In this document: positions 1 through 8,248 of the stretch, one piece after another | Layout of the letters: each line of letters starts with the position of its first letter | How positions within the stretch are numbered: the stretch's first letter is position 1 | Assembly: GCA_022791815.1 (NCBI GenBank) | Contig: JAAVZU010000042.1 | Span: 62,001 to 126,000 of the forward strand | Direction of reading: 5' to 3' | Length of the DNA stretch: 64,000 nucleotides | Origin: Lachnospiraceae bacterium | GTDB lineage: Bacteria; Bacillota; Clostridia; Lachnospirales; Lachnospiraceae | Made by a program: the position numbers and the translations under genes | Notes under the pieces: model-generated | What the model was told of the DNA's origin: nothing | Database searches by the model: none | The model's input: only the letters and a program-made list of their open reading frames with translations

Positions 1-201
1 GAAAAATGGCATAAAAGCGGAGTACATACACTATCAGACATTAATGCTCTTGACAACACATACAAACAATCAAAACAAAACAGAAGTAATACCCCCCAAA
101 CCAATAATAAGTTTAATTCCTATCCACAACGGAATTACTCTGCCAAAGACTATTCTGATTTGGAGAAAAGGCTGGTAGAAAAAAATTTTCATAAAGATTA
201 G
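1..201 (+). CDS. C-terminal end of a DnaD-like replication protein (partial)
   Basis: The frame is open from base 1 to a TAG stop at 199-201 and gives 66 residues; the gene begins outside the window. The readable part contains a Trp-His-Lys-Ser-Gly motif, then a polar low-complexity linker rich in Asn, Gln and Ser. It ends in a short charged segment with an aromatic-QR motif and Leu-Glu-Lys-Arg-Leu. DnaD-family proteins of Clostridia typically end with a linker and a QR-Tyr/Leu-Glu-x-x-Leu tail, and they commonly lie just before a DnaC-like loader, which is the arrangement here. The role would be primosome assembly. The assignment rests mostly on the tail pattern and on the neighbour. Confidence 0.6.
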   Translation, partial: EKWHKSGVHTLSDINALDNTYKQSKQNRSNTPQTNNKFNSYPQRNYSAKDYSDLEKRLVEKNFHKD

Positions 202-282
202 AAAACTTTGGCGTAACAGATCAGCTCCAGTTGAACTGTTACGAACAGTTACATCTTGGCTAATAAAAGGAGATGCATACCT

Positions 283-1314
283 ATGGCACTAAAAAATTCT
301 CAAATCAATTGTATTCTACGGGAGTATGATAGAAAACAACAAGAGAACCGCAGGCGGCTTCGGGAAAGGCAGGAGGAAATTTACCACACTCTGCCTGCAG
401 TGCAGGAAATTGAACAAGAGCTTGCAACTAATGCAGTGGAAGCTACAAAACTTACTCTTGCAGGGGATGATACTGCTATAGAGATTTTAAGAGAAAAAAA
501 TCACAGCCTTATGGAAGCGAAAGCAGCCCTTCTTGCCTCCCATGGTTACGATCCTGATTATCTTAACCTGTCTTATTTTTGCTCTGACTGCAAGGACACA
601 GGCTATATTACAAACCATGTATGGCAGGACGAAGAGCATATTTTGCTTAGTTCTAACAAATGCCATTGTTTTAAACAAGCAGTTGTGGATTTACTTTATT
701 CTCAATCAGGTATTCGATCTGTTATTGAACATGAGAACTTTTCCACATTTTGTTATGATTACTTTAGCCAAGATTATGTAGACAGAAATCTTGGAATTTC
801 TTCTTATGAAAATATTGTACGTGCAGTCGCGACTTGCCAGAATTTTATACAAAATTTTGACAAAACATTTCAGAATATTTTATTCTATGGTACAGCAGGT
901 GTAGGAAAGACCTTTTTATCCAACTGTATTGCAAAAGAGTTACTTAATTCTTCTCATACAGTCATATATCTAACAGCTTTTCAGTTTTTTGATATTTTGG
1001 AACGGCACAAATTTAATAAAAATGAAACTGACTATAGTATAGAAGAAAAATTTCTGGGAATTATGGATTGTGATTTACTCATTATTGATGATTTAGGTAC
1101 AGAACTTACTAATAGTTTTATCAATTCCCAACTTTATTTATGTGTAAATGAACGCTTGCTTAGCAAACATTCCACTATTATATCTACCAATCTATCTTTA
1201 GATGAAATACGTGATTTGTATAGTGAACGAATATTTTCCAGAATAACAAGTAATTATACAATTATTAAATTATTTGGTGAAGACATCCGACTAAAAAAAG
1301 CATTTGCACCTTGA
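283..1314 (+). CDS. dnaC: DnaC/DnaI-like helicase loader ATPase
   Basis: A 343-aa protein predicted to load the replicative helicase with the DnaD-like protein encoded just upstream. The N-terminus is a charged coiled-coil. It is followed by a probable zinc knuckle (Cys-x-x-Cys near residue 100 and Cys-His-Cys near 128). The AAA+ domain has a Walker A GTAGVGKT at about residues 203-210 and a Walker B LLIIDDLGTE near 265. A TTG codon at 256 would extend the frame by nine residues. The ATG at 283 is preferred because AAAAGGAGA lies about nine bases before it. Such loaders are usually about 330 residues, so the length fits. Confidence 0.88.
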   Translation: MALKNSQINCILREYDRKQQENRRRLRERQEEIYHTLPAVQEIEQELATNAVEATKLTLAGDDTAIEILREKNHSLMEAKAALLASHGYDPDYLNLSYFCSDCKDTGYITNHVWQDEEHILLSSNKCHCFKQAVVDLLYSQSGIRSVIEHENFSTFCYDYFSQDYVDRNLGISSYENIVRAVATCQNFIQNFDKTFQNILFYGTAGVGKTFLSNCIAKELLNSSHTVIYLTAFQFFDILERHKFNKNETDYSIEEKFLGIMDCDLLIIDDLGTELTNSFINSQLYLCVNERLLSKHSTIISTNLSLDEIRDLYSERIFSRITSNYTIIKLFGEDIRLKKAFAP

Positions 1315-1339
1315 CGAATTTTACCGATAATGGTATGAT
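1311..1339 (+). promoter_or_regulatory. Promoter for prs
   Basis: TTGACG at 1311-1316 and TATGAT at 1334-1339 are separated by 17 bases, and the -10 carries an upstream TG. The -35 overlaps the stop codon of the upstream loader gene. The site lies 85 bases before the prs start, leaving a short leader. Confidence 0.7.
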
Positions 1340-1424
1340 TTGAGAGATTGATAGTCTAAACTAACTTTTAAACTTGACAACAACTATTGTTGTCTACTAC
1401 TTTTTTACAAATGGAGGATTACCC

Positions 1425-2600
1425 ATGTCACAGGATAAAAAAATTTATGACAAAATTCCAGTAGGCAGACTTGGTCTTGTTGCTCTAAAGAGCTGCCAGA
1501 CATTAGGAGACAAAGTAAATGAATATTTAGTTGAATGGCGTAATAAACGTCAGTATAAGAATGTTGAAAACATTGCTTATGGCGATTACAAAAAAGATTC
1601 TTACCTTTTAGATGTAAGCTGCCCCCGTTTTGGTTCTGGTGAAGCAAAATGTATCATCAAGGAATCTGTTCGTGGTGATGACCTATATCTCCTTGTAGAT
1701 GTATGTAACTATAGTTTAACCTATACCGTTTGCGGACATGAAAACCACATGTCTCCAGATGATCATTTTCAGGATTTAAAACGTGTCATTGCTGCTGTTA
1801 GTGGTAAGGCAAGAAGAATTACAGTAATCATGCCTTTCTTATATGAAAGCAGACAACATAAACGTTCATCCAGAGAATCCCTTGATTGTGCACTTGCATT
1901 GCAGGAATTGGTTCAAATGGGAGTTGATAATATTATTACATTTGATGCCCATGATCCTAGGGTACAAAATGCAATTCCTCTTAAGAGTTTTGAAACTATT
2001 TTACCAAACTACCAGTTCTTAAAGGCTTTGCTCCAAAATGTGGATGATTTAAAATGTGATCCAGAACATTTGATGGTAATCAGCCCAGATGAAGGTGCAA
2101 CAGGACGTGCTATTTATCTTGCTACTGTTCTTGGTGTAGATGTGGGTATGTTCTACAAACGTCGTGACTATACAAAAATTGTTGATGGACGCAATCCTAT
2201 TGTTGCTCATGATTTCTTAGGTTCTGATTTAAATGGCAAAGATGCCATTATTGTAGATGATATGATTTCTTCAGGAGAAAGTATGATTGATGTAGCAAAA
2301 CAACTAAAGAAACGTAATGCAAACCGTATCTTTATTGTTTCTACATTTGGATTGTTTACAAATGGACTTGAAAAGTTTGACCAAGCATATAAAGAAGGTT
2401 TATTCTATCGTATGCTTACTACAAACTTAGTATACCAGACAGAAGAATTGTTATCGAAAGAATACTACATCAATGTTGATATGAGTAAATATATTGCATT
2501 GATTATTGATACTCTAAATCATGATGATACAGTTAGTGAATTGTTGAATCCTGCAGAACGTATTGATAAGATTCTTCGTAAATATGGTCAGAAAAAATAA
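1425..2600 (+). CDS. prs: Ribose-phosphate pyrophosphokinase (PRPP synthetase), long form
   Basis: A 391-aa enzyme that makes PRPP from ribose 5-phosphate and ATP for nucleotide, His and Trp synthesis. It contains the divalent-metal and ATP region FDAHDPRVQNAIP and the catalytic-loop-like segment ending in FYKRRDY. The PRPP-binding motif is IIVDDMISSGESMIDVA. It is about 75 residues longer than the classical 315-aa enzyme, with extra sequence at both ends, as in a variant common in Clostridia. The frame is open 17 codons further upstream. The ATG at 1425 follows GGAGG at 1413-1417 with seven bases between and is chosen as the start. A strong promoter lies just upstream. Confidence 0.93.
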   Translation: MSQDKKIYDKIPVGRLGLVALKSCQTLGDKVNEYLVEWRNKRQYKNVENIAYGDYKKDSYLLDVSCPRFGSGEAKCIIKESVRGDDLYLLVDVCNYSLTYTVCGHENHMSPDDHFQDLKRVIAAVSGKARRITVIMPFLYESRQHKRSSRESLDCALALQELVQMGVDNIITFDAHDPRVQNAIPLKSFETILPNYQFLKALLQNVDDLKCDPEHLMVISPDEGATGRAIYLATVLGVDVGMFYKRRDYTKIVDGRNPIVAHDFLGSDLNGKDAIIVDDMISSGESMIDVAKQLKKRNANRIFIVSTFGLFTNGLEKFDQAYKEGLFYRMLTTNLVYQTEELLSKEYYINVDMSKYIALIIDTLNHDDTVSELLNPAERIDKILRKYGQKK

Positions 2601-2621
2601 ATATACTATGAAAGAGTTATC

Positions 2622-2755
2622 GTAACTATCCAAGCAGAAACACGCATTTACTGCGTGTTTTGAAGAAAAAGTAAATTCTGTAATGTTTAAGCCCCTTCGC
2701 CGAAGGCGAATTATTATGGGCTTAAACGTAACTATTCATGGTTCTGAACAGTTAC
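2622..2755 (+). mobile_element. Type A palindromic element, full length (MITE-like)
   Basis: This 134-bp element lies between prs and its terminator. It begins GTAACTATCCA and ends TGAACAGTTAC. Internal features in order are a hairpin (ACACGCA/TGCGTGT), a stem GTTTAAGCCC/GGGCTTAAAC enclosing a CTTCGCC/GGCGAA hairpin, and a terminal palindrome formed by GTAACTATTCA and TGAACAGTTAC. The 8-bp sequence GAGTTATC flanks it on both sides (2614-2621 and 2756-2763), as expected for a target duplication. A nearly identical copy lies in reverse orientation at 54171-54303. No coding capacity is present. Confidence 0.8.
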
Positions 2756-2762
2756 GAGTTAT

Positions 2763-2818
2763 CGATAAAAATAAAACTTGGTTTGTGCTTGCACAAAGAC
2801 CAAGTTTTATTCTTATCG
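2763..2818. terminator. Terminator of prs, possibly bidirectional
   Basis: A long hairpin has a stem AATAAAACTTGGT paired with ACCAAGTTTTATT, an inner TTGTGC/GCACAA stem and outer CGATAA/TTATCG pairs. It is the first strong hairpin after prs apart from the inserted type A element. The T-run is short, so efficiency is uncertain. Confidence 0.65.
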
Positions 2819-2895
2819 TAGAACCTAATGTGTATGAGCAAGAAAGAGCGACAGCTTAAATTGCGAATACATAACAGGCGGTTACATCATTTTGT

Positions 2896-3171
2896 TTACC
2901 ATCCATCTTCCTCAATCACCTGTATTTCTAAATAATCAAATTCTATACTTTCCATAAAATTATCTTTTCCAAACCTCACCTTATCAAACCGCTTAAATTC
3001 CACTATAGTAGACTCTAGCCATATTGGATGTGCTAAATCAAATTCTTCGCACACCATATCTAATGCTGCAAAAATTTTCTTTGTTCTTGTCATATCTTCC
3101 TGCTCATTACATACTACCATGTCTTTCCATAAACGGTTGTTTTTCCATACTTTTGCCCATAACCGAAACAT
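2896..3171 (-). CDS. Small conserved hypothetical protein (91 aa)
   Basis: The protein begins Met-Phe-Arg-Leu-Trp-Ala-Lys-Val-Trp and is soluble, acidic and rich in Phe and Trp, with no signal peptide or membrane segment. The frame opens 12 codons earlier. The ATG at 3171 is chosen because AAGGAGAAGG lies directly before it. The sequence has the look of a single-domain cytosolic protein conserved in Lachnospiraceae (a Trp-rich start, an internal run of hydrophobic residues in regular spacing, an acidic end), but I do not know a function. It stands alone between two repeat elements, convergent with prs. Confidence 0.7.
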   Translation of the reverse strand: MFRLWAKVWKNNRLWKDMVVCNEQEDMTRTKKIFAALDMVCEEFDLAHPIWLESTIVEFKRFDKVRFGKDNFMESIEFDYLEIQVIEEDGW

Positions 3172-3296
3172 ATCCTTCTCCTTTTTGTATCCTATATTTT
3201 GTAACAATTCAACCTAATGACAAAACTGTTCTATATTTTATCTGTTCAGCTCCACAAAAGTCAAACAAAGGATTCTGAACAATATACTTTCTTATG

Positions 3297-3442
3297 GTTA
3301 CTGTTCACAGTTTTCCTGCATCCAGTAACGAATTCAGCCCATCATAATGTATCTTCGATGCATGGGGCTGAAAATCTCGTATAATTTCATTTTTGATGCA
3401 TAGCTTGACAACAAGTGTCAAACTTGCATGTGTACAATAACT
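3297..3442 (+). repeat. Type B palindromic element
   Basis: About 145 bp. It opens with GTTACTG and a matching CAGTAAC 20 bases later, continues with a stem TTCAGCCC/GGGGCTGAA, and ends with the sequence ATAGCTTGACAACAAGTGTC. The same order of modules occurs at 43975-44110, where the stem reads GAATCCAGCCT/AGGCTGGATTC and the tail ATAGCTTGACAGCAAGTGTC. The element fills most of the gap before the EIIC-like gene. A minus-strand reading frame across it is an accident of the repeat. Confidence 0.65.
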
Positions 3443-3597
3443 TCTTATGCAAATAGCATAACACATCTTTCTCAAATACGCTACTTTTTTACTTAAAAAG
3501 TATTTTTTATAAAAATACATTATTATAGTTTTCATTGCTTTCATGGCATTTTTGTGTTACTCTTGTATTATCCGGTTTTTGAACATTAACTATTCAT

Positions 3598-3625
3598 GTA
3601 ACTGTTCAGAACCATGAATAGTTAC
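3598..3625. repeat. Solo terminal palindrome of the GTAACTGTTCA family
   Basis: A 28-bp hairpin made of GTAACTGTTCA and TGAATAGTTAC around a six-base loop, equal to the right end of a type A element. CTATTCAT (3590-3597) and CTATTCGT (3626-3633) flank it and agree at seven of eight bases, again suggesting an 8-bp target duplication. Confidence 0.65.
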
Positions 3626-3656
3626 CTATTCGTTTATATAGATAAGGAGGATTTTC

Positions 3657-4712
3657 ATGAAAAAGCTACTTACACACATCTTTATAGATGGTGTTAATGG
3701 TATGGCTATTGGTTTTTTTTGCACTTTTTCTCTTGGTATCATTTTGCAACAAATAGGAAGTTTGTTGCCAAAGGATTTAGGAGATATTTTTATAACACTT
3801 GGCGGCATGGCTATTGTCCTTACCAGCGCAGGTATGGCATGTGGTATGGTAGCGAAGTTTCAGTCACCCATTACCGTTTCCCTTTCAGCAATTATTTCTG
3901 GTATGGTTGGGGCTTATTCTGATGCAATTTTTCAAAGCTCCATTATTTCTTCTGAAGGTTTTGTAAAATTATCTGGTTCTGGCGATTTATTAAGCGGCTT
4001 TATTGCTGCGTTTGTAGCCATTGAAGTTGGTGCTTTGGTTTCTGGTAAAACTAATGTTGATATTTTGCTTACCCCTATTCTTTGTACTGGACTAGGCTGT
4101 GCCAGTGGATTATTGATTGCACCAGTCACCAGCAGTATTATGGAAAAACTAGCATGGGTATTAGATCATTCTGCCACCTATAGTCCAATCCTAATGAGCG
4201 TACTGATTTCTGTACTTATGTGCTTGTTTAGTGTTTTACCTATTAGTTGCACTTCCATAATCTTACTTACTGGATTGAAAGGTGCTGCTGCTGGTGCTGC
4301 CACAATAGGCTGCTGTTGTAGTGCTGTAGGGTTTGCCATTGCCAGTTATCACGATAACAAATATGCTGGTTTATTTGCACAAGGACTGGGAACTGCAAAA
4401 CTTCAATTGGCGAATATATTCCGCCGGCCATACATAATATTACCCCCTTTACTTAGCAGTGCCATTCTAGCACCTTTAGCAGTATGTGTATTCCATATTA
4501 CAAACACCCCTTATGGAGCTTCTATGGGTACTACTGGATTGGTCGGCTGTCTTCAGGCATACGATAGCATGGTAAGTTCAATCGGCTCTACAGAGTCACT
4601 TTTAATTATTAGCTTAATGTGCTTTATTCTTCCTGGAATTTGTTCTCTTGGTATTGCGGAGGTTATGAGAAAGTTGAAAATATTGAAAGAAGGAGATATG
4701 AAAATTGGATAG
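3657..4712 (+). CDS. PTS EIIC-like membrane protein (PF13303-type)
   Basis: A 351-aa polytopic membrane protein with about nine to ten hydrophobic segments separated by short Gly- and Ser-rich loops. The start (Lys-Lys-Leu-Leu-Thr-His-Ile-Phe-Ile-Asp-Gly-Val-Asn-Gly-Met) and the repeated Gly-Met-Ala/Ser-Ala-Gly patterns match the EIIC_2 family. This is a group of stand-alone proteins distantly related to sugar phosphotransferase permeases. No EIIA, EIIB or HPr gene lies nearby, so the substrate and even phosphotransfer coupling are unknown. The ATG follows AAGGAGG with a good spacing. It is monocistronic, downstream of two repeat elements. Confidence 0.8.
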   Translation: MKKLLTHIFIDGVNGMAIGFFCTFSLGIILQQIGSLLPKDLGDIFITLGGMAIVLTSAGMACGMVAKFQSPITVSLSAIISGMVGAYSDAIFQSSIISSEGFVKLSGSGDLLSGFIAAFVAIEVGALVSGKTNVDILLTPILCTGLGCASGLLIAPVTSSIMEKLAWVLDHSATYSPILMSVLISVLMCLFSVLPISCTSIILLTGLKGAAAGAATIGCCCSAVGFAIASYHDNKYAGLFAQGLGTAKLQLANIFRRPYIILPPLLSSAILAPLAVCVFHITNTPYGASMGTTGLVGCLQAYDSMVSSIGSTESLLIISLMCFILPGICSLGIAEVMRKLKILKEGDMKIG

Positions 4713-4761
4713 ATTTATGAAACGTTTACTTTATATGACAAACTTCTCATGACAACTGAAC

Positions 4762-4792
4762 AGGAGGGAAAATTAAATAAACTTTCCCTCCT
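4762..4792. terminator. Inverted repeat between convergent genes
   Basis: A perfect 10-bp stem AGGAGGGAAA/TTTCCCTCCT with an 11-base loop, placed after the EIIC-like gene and facing the convergent regulator gene. No good T-run follows in either direction, so termination is likely but not certain. Confidence 0.45.
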
Positions 4793-4956
4793 ACTCATCC
4801 AAGCAAAGCAAAGGACTTCACCTTTAACCCACTTTTATCTTTTCTATCATGTTACAAAATTTCGATTGCTTTTATAATACCTAGTAATAGAAATAAAAAA
4901 TTATCTTATTGGTCTGTTTGACTTAAAGAATAGTAAAGAATTAATTCTATAGTTAC

Positions 4957-5166
4957 TTAATCATCCTTTACATATTCAAATAAATTACCTGGCTGACAGT
5001 CCAACACCTTACAGATGGCTTCCATTGTCTCAAACCGTATACCCTTCATTTTGCCATTCTTTAAATTAGACAGGTTCACATTGCTCATACCGACCCGCTC
5101 TGCCAATTCATTTAAGGACATTTTGCGGTCTGCCATCATTCGGTCTAATCGAATTATTATCGCCAT
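4957..5166 (-). CDS. XRE-family small transcriptional regulator (YozG-like)
   Basis: A 69-aa Cro/CI-type helix-turn-helix protein. Residues 10-60 contain the pattern Met-Ser-Leu-Asn-Glu-Leu-Ala-Glu-Arg-Val-Gly-Met followed by an SNLKNG recognition helix region, and the end Leu-Asp-Cys-Gln-Pro-Gly-Asn-Leu-Phe is typical. A GGGGGGAT ribosome binding site lies before the ATG. It starts ten bases after the stop of a DUF2975-like membrane protein gene. XRE/DUF2975 pairs are common in Firmicutes, and the regulator presumably controls its own two-gene operon. Confidence 0.9.
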   Translation of the reverse strand: MAIIIRLDRMMADRKMSLNELAERVGMSNVNLSNLKNGKMKGIRFETMEAICKVLDCQPGNLFEYVKDD

Positions 5167-5176
5167 ACAATCCCCC

Positions 5177-5647
5177 CTATGCTATGTAATCCATATCATT
5201 CTGAAGTTCATGACCATATACAAATATCTCTGACAAAATTCCAATTATCACTCCAAGTACAACAACCAATAAAATAGTAGTATTAACTGGAAAAACAACC
5301 AGTTCCATTTTACTACCAGATTGTATGGTCTGGGTTATAACGCCAGATAAAAGGGAGCTAACAATAATCCATACAGCCAGTATACGCAGCTTCCATATAA
5401 CACCTTTTGAAAATGGCCTACTATGTTTTCTGACCTCTAACAAAATCAGACTAATCAATACTAATGCTACACTTACAATAACGGCATATATGCCATTGCG
5501 GATATGTCCCACATTATCTGCATCTGCAGGTGAATATGCCACAAACTCCATGATGGCCATAAATAACACAACCACTGCTATTATAATACTACAAATGGTA
5601 TCCGCCAGCACTCTCTTTTTTAAACATTTTGCTTTCTTATCTTCCAT
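5177..5647 (-). CDS. DUF2975-like membrane protein
   Basis: A 156-aa protein with four predicted membrane segments at about residues 15-35, 55-75, 95-115 and 125-145. The C-terminal EIFVYGHELQNDMD resembles the Tyr-Gly-x-x-Leu-Gln-x-Asp/Glu-x-Asp signature of the DUF2975 family, which is found beside small XRE regulators. Two ATGs are possible. The second, at 5647, sits nine bases after AGGAGG; the first, at 5653, sits only three bases after it, so the shorter form is preferred. A consensus promoter lies about 50 bases upstream. The function is unknown. Confidence 0.8.
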   Translation of the reverse strand: MEDKKAKCLKKRVLADTICSIIIAVVVLFMAIMEFVAYSPADADNVGHIRNGIYAVIVSVALVLISLILLEVRKHSRPFSKGVIWKLRILAVWIIVSSLLSGVITQTIQSGSKMELVVFPVNTTILLVVVLGVIIGILSEIFVYGHELQNDMDYIA

Positions 5648-5696
5648 TGTCATGTTCCTCCTTTAAATTTTGCTATTGATTTCCTCTTATATACGT

Positions 5697-5725
5697 ATCA
5701 TACTATGAGATTTAAAATATGTCAA
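5697..5725 (-). promoter_or_regulatory. Promoter for the DUF2975/XRE operon
   Basis: Read on the minus strand, TTGACA (5720-5725) and TATGAT (5697-5702) are separated by exactly 17 bases, about 50 bases before the first gene. Confidence 0.75.
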
Positions 5726-5973
5726 TATATTTTTAAAGTTTTAGTTTAAATTTTTAAACTTCTTTATATTATACAAATAAATATTCCCACAAAACGGCTG
5801 TTTATTATGCCAATGGTCTTAAAAAACATTAACAGATTTGAAATCACAACCGAAACGATGTTATATAGTATTATCGCTTATTTAAGTGAATTATGCTGTC
5901 TTGTTTGTGGTAAAAAAACGGTAACAGAATTAGTATAGAATTTACAAGTAACCATATTAAAAAGCCAGACACT

Positions 5974-6028
5974 AAAAAAACAGAACTGACAAACTTGTGA
6001 ATAAACACATTTGCCAGTTCTGTTTTTT
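5974..6028. terminator. Terminator of the DUF1002 gene (bidirectional form)
   Basis: AAAAAACAGAACTGACAAA pairs with TTTGCCAGTTCTGTTTTTT over 19 positions with one mismatch. T-runs lie on both strands. It is placed about 110 bases after the stop of the minus-strand DUF1002 gene. The remaining stretch between 5726 and 5970 is AT-rich and shows no recognisable gene. Confidence 0.8.
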
Positions 6029-6141
6029 ATACTAGAATTTTAACTAATCTGGTGTAAACCGTAACTCTCTTATATACTTATATTCTTTCCTATAAAACTT
6101 ACATGCTGTCTTCGGCAGCACCACCATAAATGAAAATTGAT

Positions 6142-7359
6142 TTATTCTACACTAAGACTATCTGGATTCTGTCCATCTACTCCTTCTTTACTTTGTAATT
6201 CATTATTATCATCTACTGTATAACTATCTTCCTTTGTGTTTGGGTCTTGTGAAATAGGTGGCTGGGTTTCCTCTGGTGTCTGTGGCTCTGTTGTATTTGT
6301 TTCAAAACTTGCTGTTTCCTCTGGCATAGGAACTGGTGTTGTAGTAGCTTCTCCAGATGGTTCACTGCTTGTTTCAATACCTAAAGCAGAATCATCCACA
6401 TTATCTAAAATACTTCCTGTATCATCATCTTCCTTTTTATCGTCTCCTCCTCCAAATAAATTAGAGAAAAAATTGCCTATTGCATTGAAAATTCCTGCAA
6501 AGAAATTACCTATTGCAGATAAAATTCCACTGCTTTTTTCACCGCCACTAATTAAACTTTCTTTAATATCATCCATATTTTCTACAATCTTATCCTGCAA
6601 ATCTTCCATAGTTCCCTGAATCTGGCTATAATCATAATCTTTTGCACCAATATCTGCCATAAGCTTAGATACATCAGATACTTTTTCGTCAGGAATCTGA
6701 ACCTTGTAATAATCTGCAACCTCATTTACAATGTCCTCTACTTTTTGTTGGTCAGTCACACCATCTTTAATCACTTGTGCTTTTACCTCGTTCATAACGG
6801 CAGATGCTTCTTCCTGTCCAATTTCACTACCTAATTCTGCTGTTTCAAATAACTCCTGCATAGCAAGATCTGTTTTTTCCTCATCCAGTGTTTCATCTGT
6901 AACCGTTTCGTATGCCTTAATAATTCCTGTTAATGCTCCTGTTCCAGATACCTGCTTAGGAGATGCTGCAATCACATCACAGCTATCAATGCCTGCGGTA
7001 ACTAATGTATTCGCAATCATACTGGTAGATACCCATGTCAAATTAGCAGTCTTTACATTAATTTTTTTTGCATTAGTCGGCATAATGTACGCACAGCTAT
7101 AAGTACGCTTTCCAATCTGTGCCTCAGTTGCAATTCCTTCCAGATACTTTCTCTCTTCTTGGTTATTTACTTCTACAATTGTTACTTCCGCCTCTGTTAC
7201 ACCAAAATATTGTAACATGGATGTTCTTTCATCTGCTGTTAAATCTGCCCCCAATGTTACTACTTTCTCACTATCTGCAAATGCTACATTTGAACTTTGC
7301 AACACTAGCACTCCTGCCATAAACATGGCAACTCCTCGTTTTAATATTTTCTTCTTCAC
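6142..7359 (-). CDS. Secreted DUF1002 protein (YpuA-like)
   Basis: A 405-aa exported protein. A basic N-terminus and a hydrophobic segment end near an Ala-Phe-Ala-Asp cleavage site at about residues 25-30. The DUF1002 region follows, with the motifs LGADLTADERTSMLQYFG and CAYIMPT and a conserved middle around residues 80-230. A Gly/Phe-rich hydrophobic patch then appears near residue 290. The end is a Pro/Thr/Glu-rich tail of about 90 residues, likely extended and surface exposed. The frame has an upstream ATG. The GTG at 7359 is preferred because GGGAGG sits seven bases before it. A promoter and terminator frame it as a single-gene unit. The function is unknown. Confidence 0.85.
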   Translation of the reverse strand: MKKKILKRGVAMFMAGVLVLQSSNVAFADSEKVVTLGADLTADERTSMLQYFGVTEAEVTIVEVNNQEERKYLEGIATEAQIGKRTYSCAYIMPTNAKKINVKTANLTWVSTSMIANTLVTAGIDSCDVIAASPKQVSGTGALTGIIKAYETVTDETLDEEKTDLAMQELFETAELGSEIGQEEASAVMNEVKAQVIKDGVTDQQKVEDIVNEVADYYKVQIPDEKVSDVSKLMADIGAKDYDYSQIQGTMEDLQDKIVENMDDIKESLISGGEKSSGILSAIGNFFAGIFNAIGNFFSNLFGGGDDKKEDDDTGSILDNVDDSALGIETSSEPSGEATTTPVPMPEETASFETNTTEPQTPEETQPPISQDPNTKEDSYTVDDNNELQSKEGVDGQNPDSLSVE

Positions 7360-7431
7360 AATAAAACCTCCCTGCAAGTTTTAGACTTATATTTGTTCTT
7401 TATGTAACTCTTATTCATATCCAACTATACT

Positions 7432-7460
7432 AGTATAATAAACACCTCGGAATTAGACAA
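7432..7460 (-). promoter_or_regulatory. Promoter for the DUF1002 gene
   Basis: On the minus strand TTGTCT (7455-7460) and TATACT (7432-7437) are 17 bases apart, about 75 bases before the chosen GTG start. Confidence 0.5.
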
Positions 7461-7643
7461 ATCCGTCTACTGGTTGTTTTATCAAATGTCAATACACTGA
7501 TAAATATAAATGGATTTTTGCATAGAATAATCTTGTTTAAAGAACTGCACCTACCATAATAACCTTTTTTAGAAACTTTGTAAAGCCTAATCCAATCTTG
7601 TCATAATTTATCAGCAACAATCTATATGCCAATATCATCCCCT

Positions 7644-7807
7644 CCTAAACTGAAATATTTTCTCGTAACAGTTCAGCCTAAAGGCTGCCCCGTTACGGAA
7701 CCTAGCAAGCTACGCATGCAAATTGCTAGGTTCCAATCCTGTTGTAGTCTTTCTTACGGTCTTGCACAGCGAAGTGTGCAGACCTACCTAAACTGAAATA
7801 TTTTCTC
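7644..7807. repeat. Type C palindromic element flanked by 21-bp direct repeats
   Basis: The core (7665-7786) starts GTAACAGTTCAG. It holds a hairpin AACCTAGCAA/TTGCTAGGTT and then a module TTTCTTACGGTCTTGCACA with an arm of opposite sense, GTGTGCAGACCTACC. The same last module occurs at 15955-16021. An identical 21-bp sequence lies at 7644-7664 and 7787-7807, directly on both sides of the core. The gap from here to 8248 contains no convincing gene; open frames in it run through repeat sequence. Confidence 0.6.
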
Positions 7808-8092
7808 TCCTTCTTGTAATATTTCCCATTGCGAAATAGCTGATAATGATCTATTATAATTACAGTTATATAAATTTCAAGAATGCAATAGGCATTCTTG
7901 CTATACATTAAACTTGACTTTACTGCTAAAATACAAATATCCACTATTATTAAATATGGATGGATTATGTTTAAAAAGTTTATTATATACAAACAGAATA
8001 AAGGCATTATAGTATTTGCTATGCCAACTGAATACAACTCAAAATATGAAGTTTTATGTAATGTTTTCGCCCTTGGGCTGAATTATTACAAC

Positions 8093-8170
8093 TTTACAAT
8101 GTTTAAGTCTCTTCGTCAAAAGTGAATTTTTAGTGAACTAAAATGTAACTATTCACGATTCTGAACCGCT
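8093..8170 (+). repeat. Type A element, right half, diverged
   Basis: The stretch aligns by eye with the right half of the full element at 2622-2755: the ACAATGTTTAAG start, the CTTCG core and GTAACTATTCACGATTCTGAAC at the end, with many substitutions. It lies directly upstream of the phospholipase-like gene. Confidence 0.55.
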
Positions 8171-8248
8171 ATATTTTGATTTATAAGAATGAAAAAGTAT
8201 GATAAGGGAAAACAACCATTCTATAGTAGAAAGGGGTTATTTGACACT

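Noticed and set aside
3305-3544. Open frame of 79 codons on the minus strand
   Set aside because: It runs through a type B repeat element and has no ribosome binding site or protein-like pattern.
7726-8125. Overlapping open frames on both strands (103 and 75 codons)
   Set aside because: Both are AT-rich chance frames; the minus frame begins and ends in repeat sequence and neither has a good ribosome binding site.
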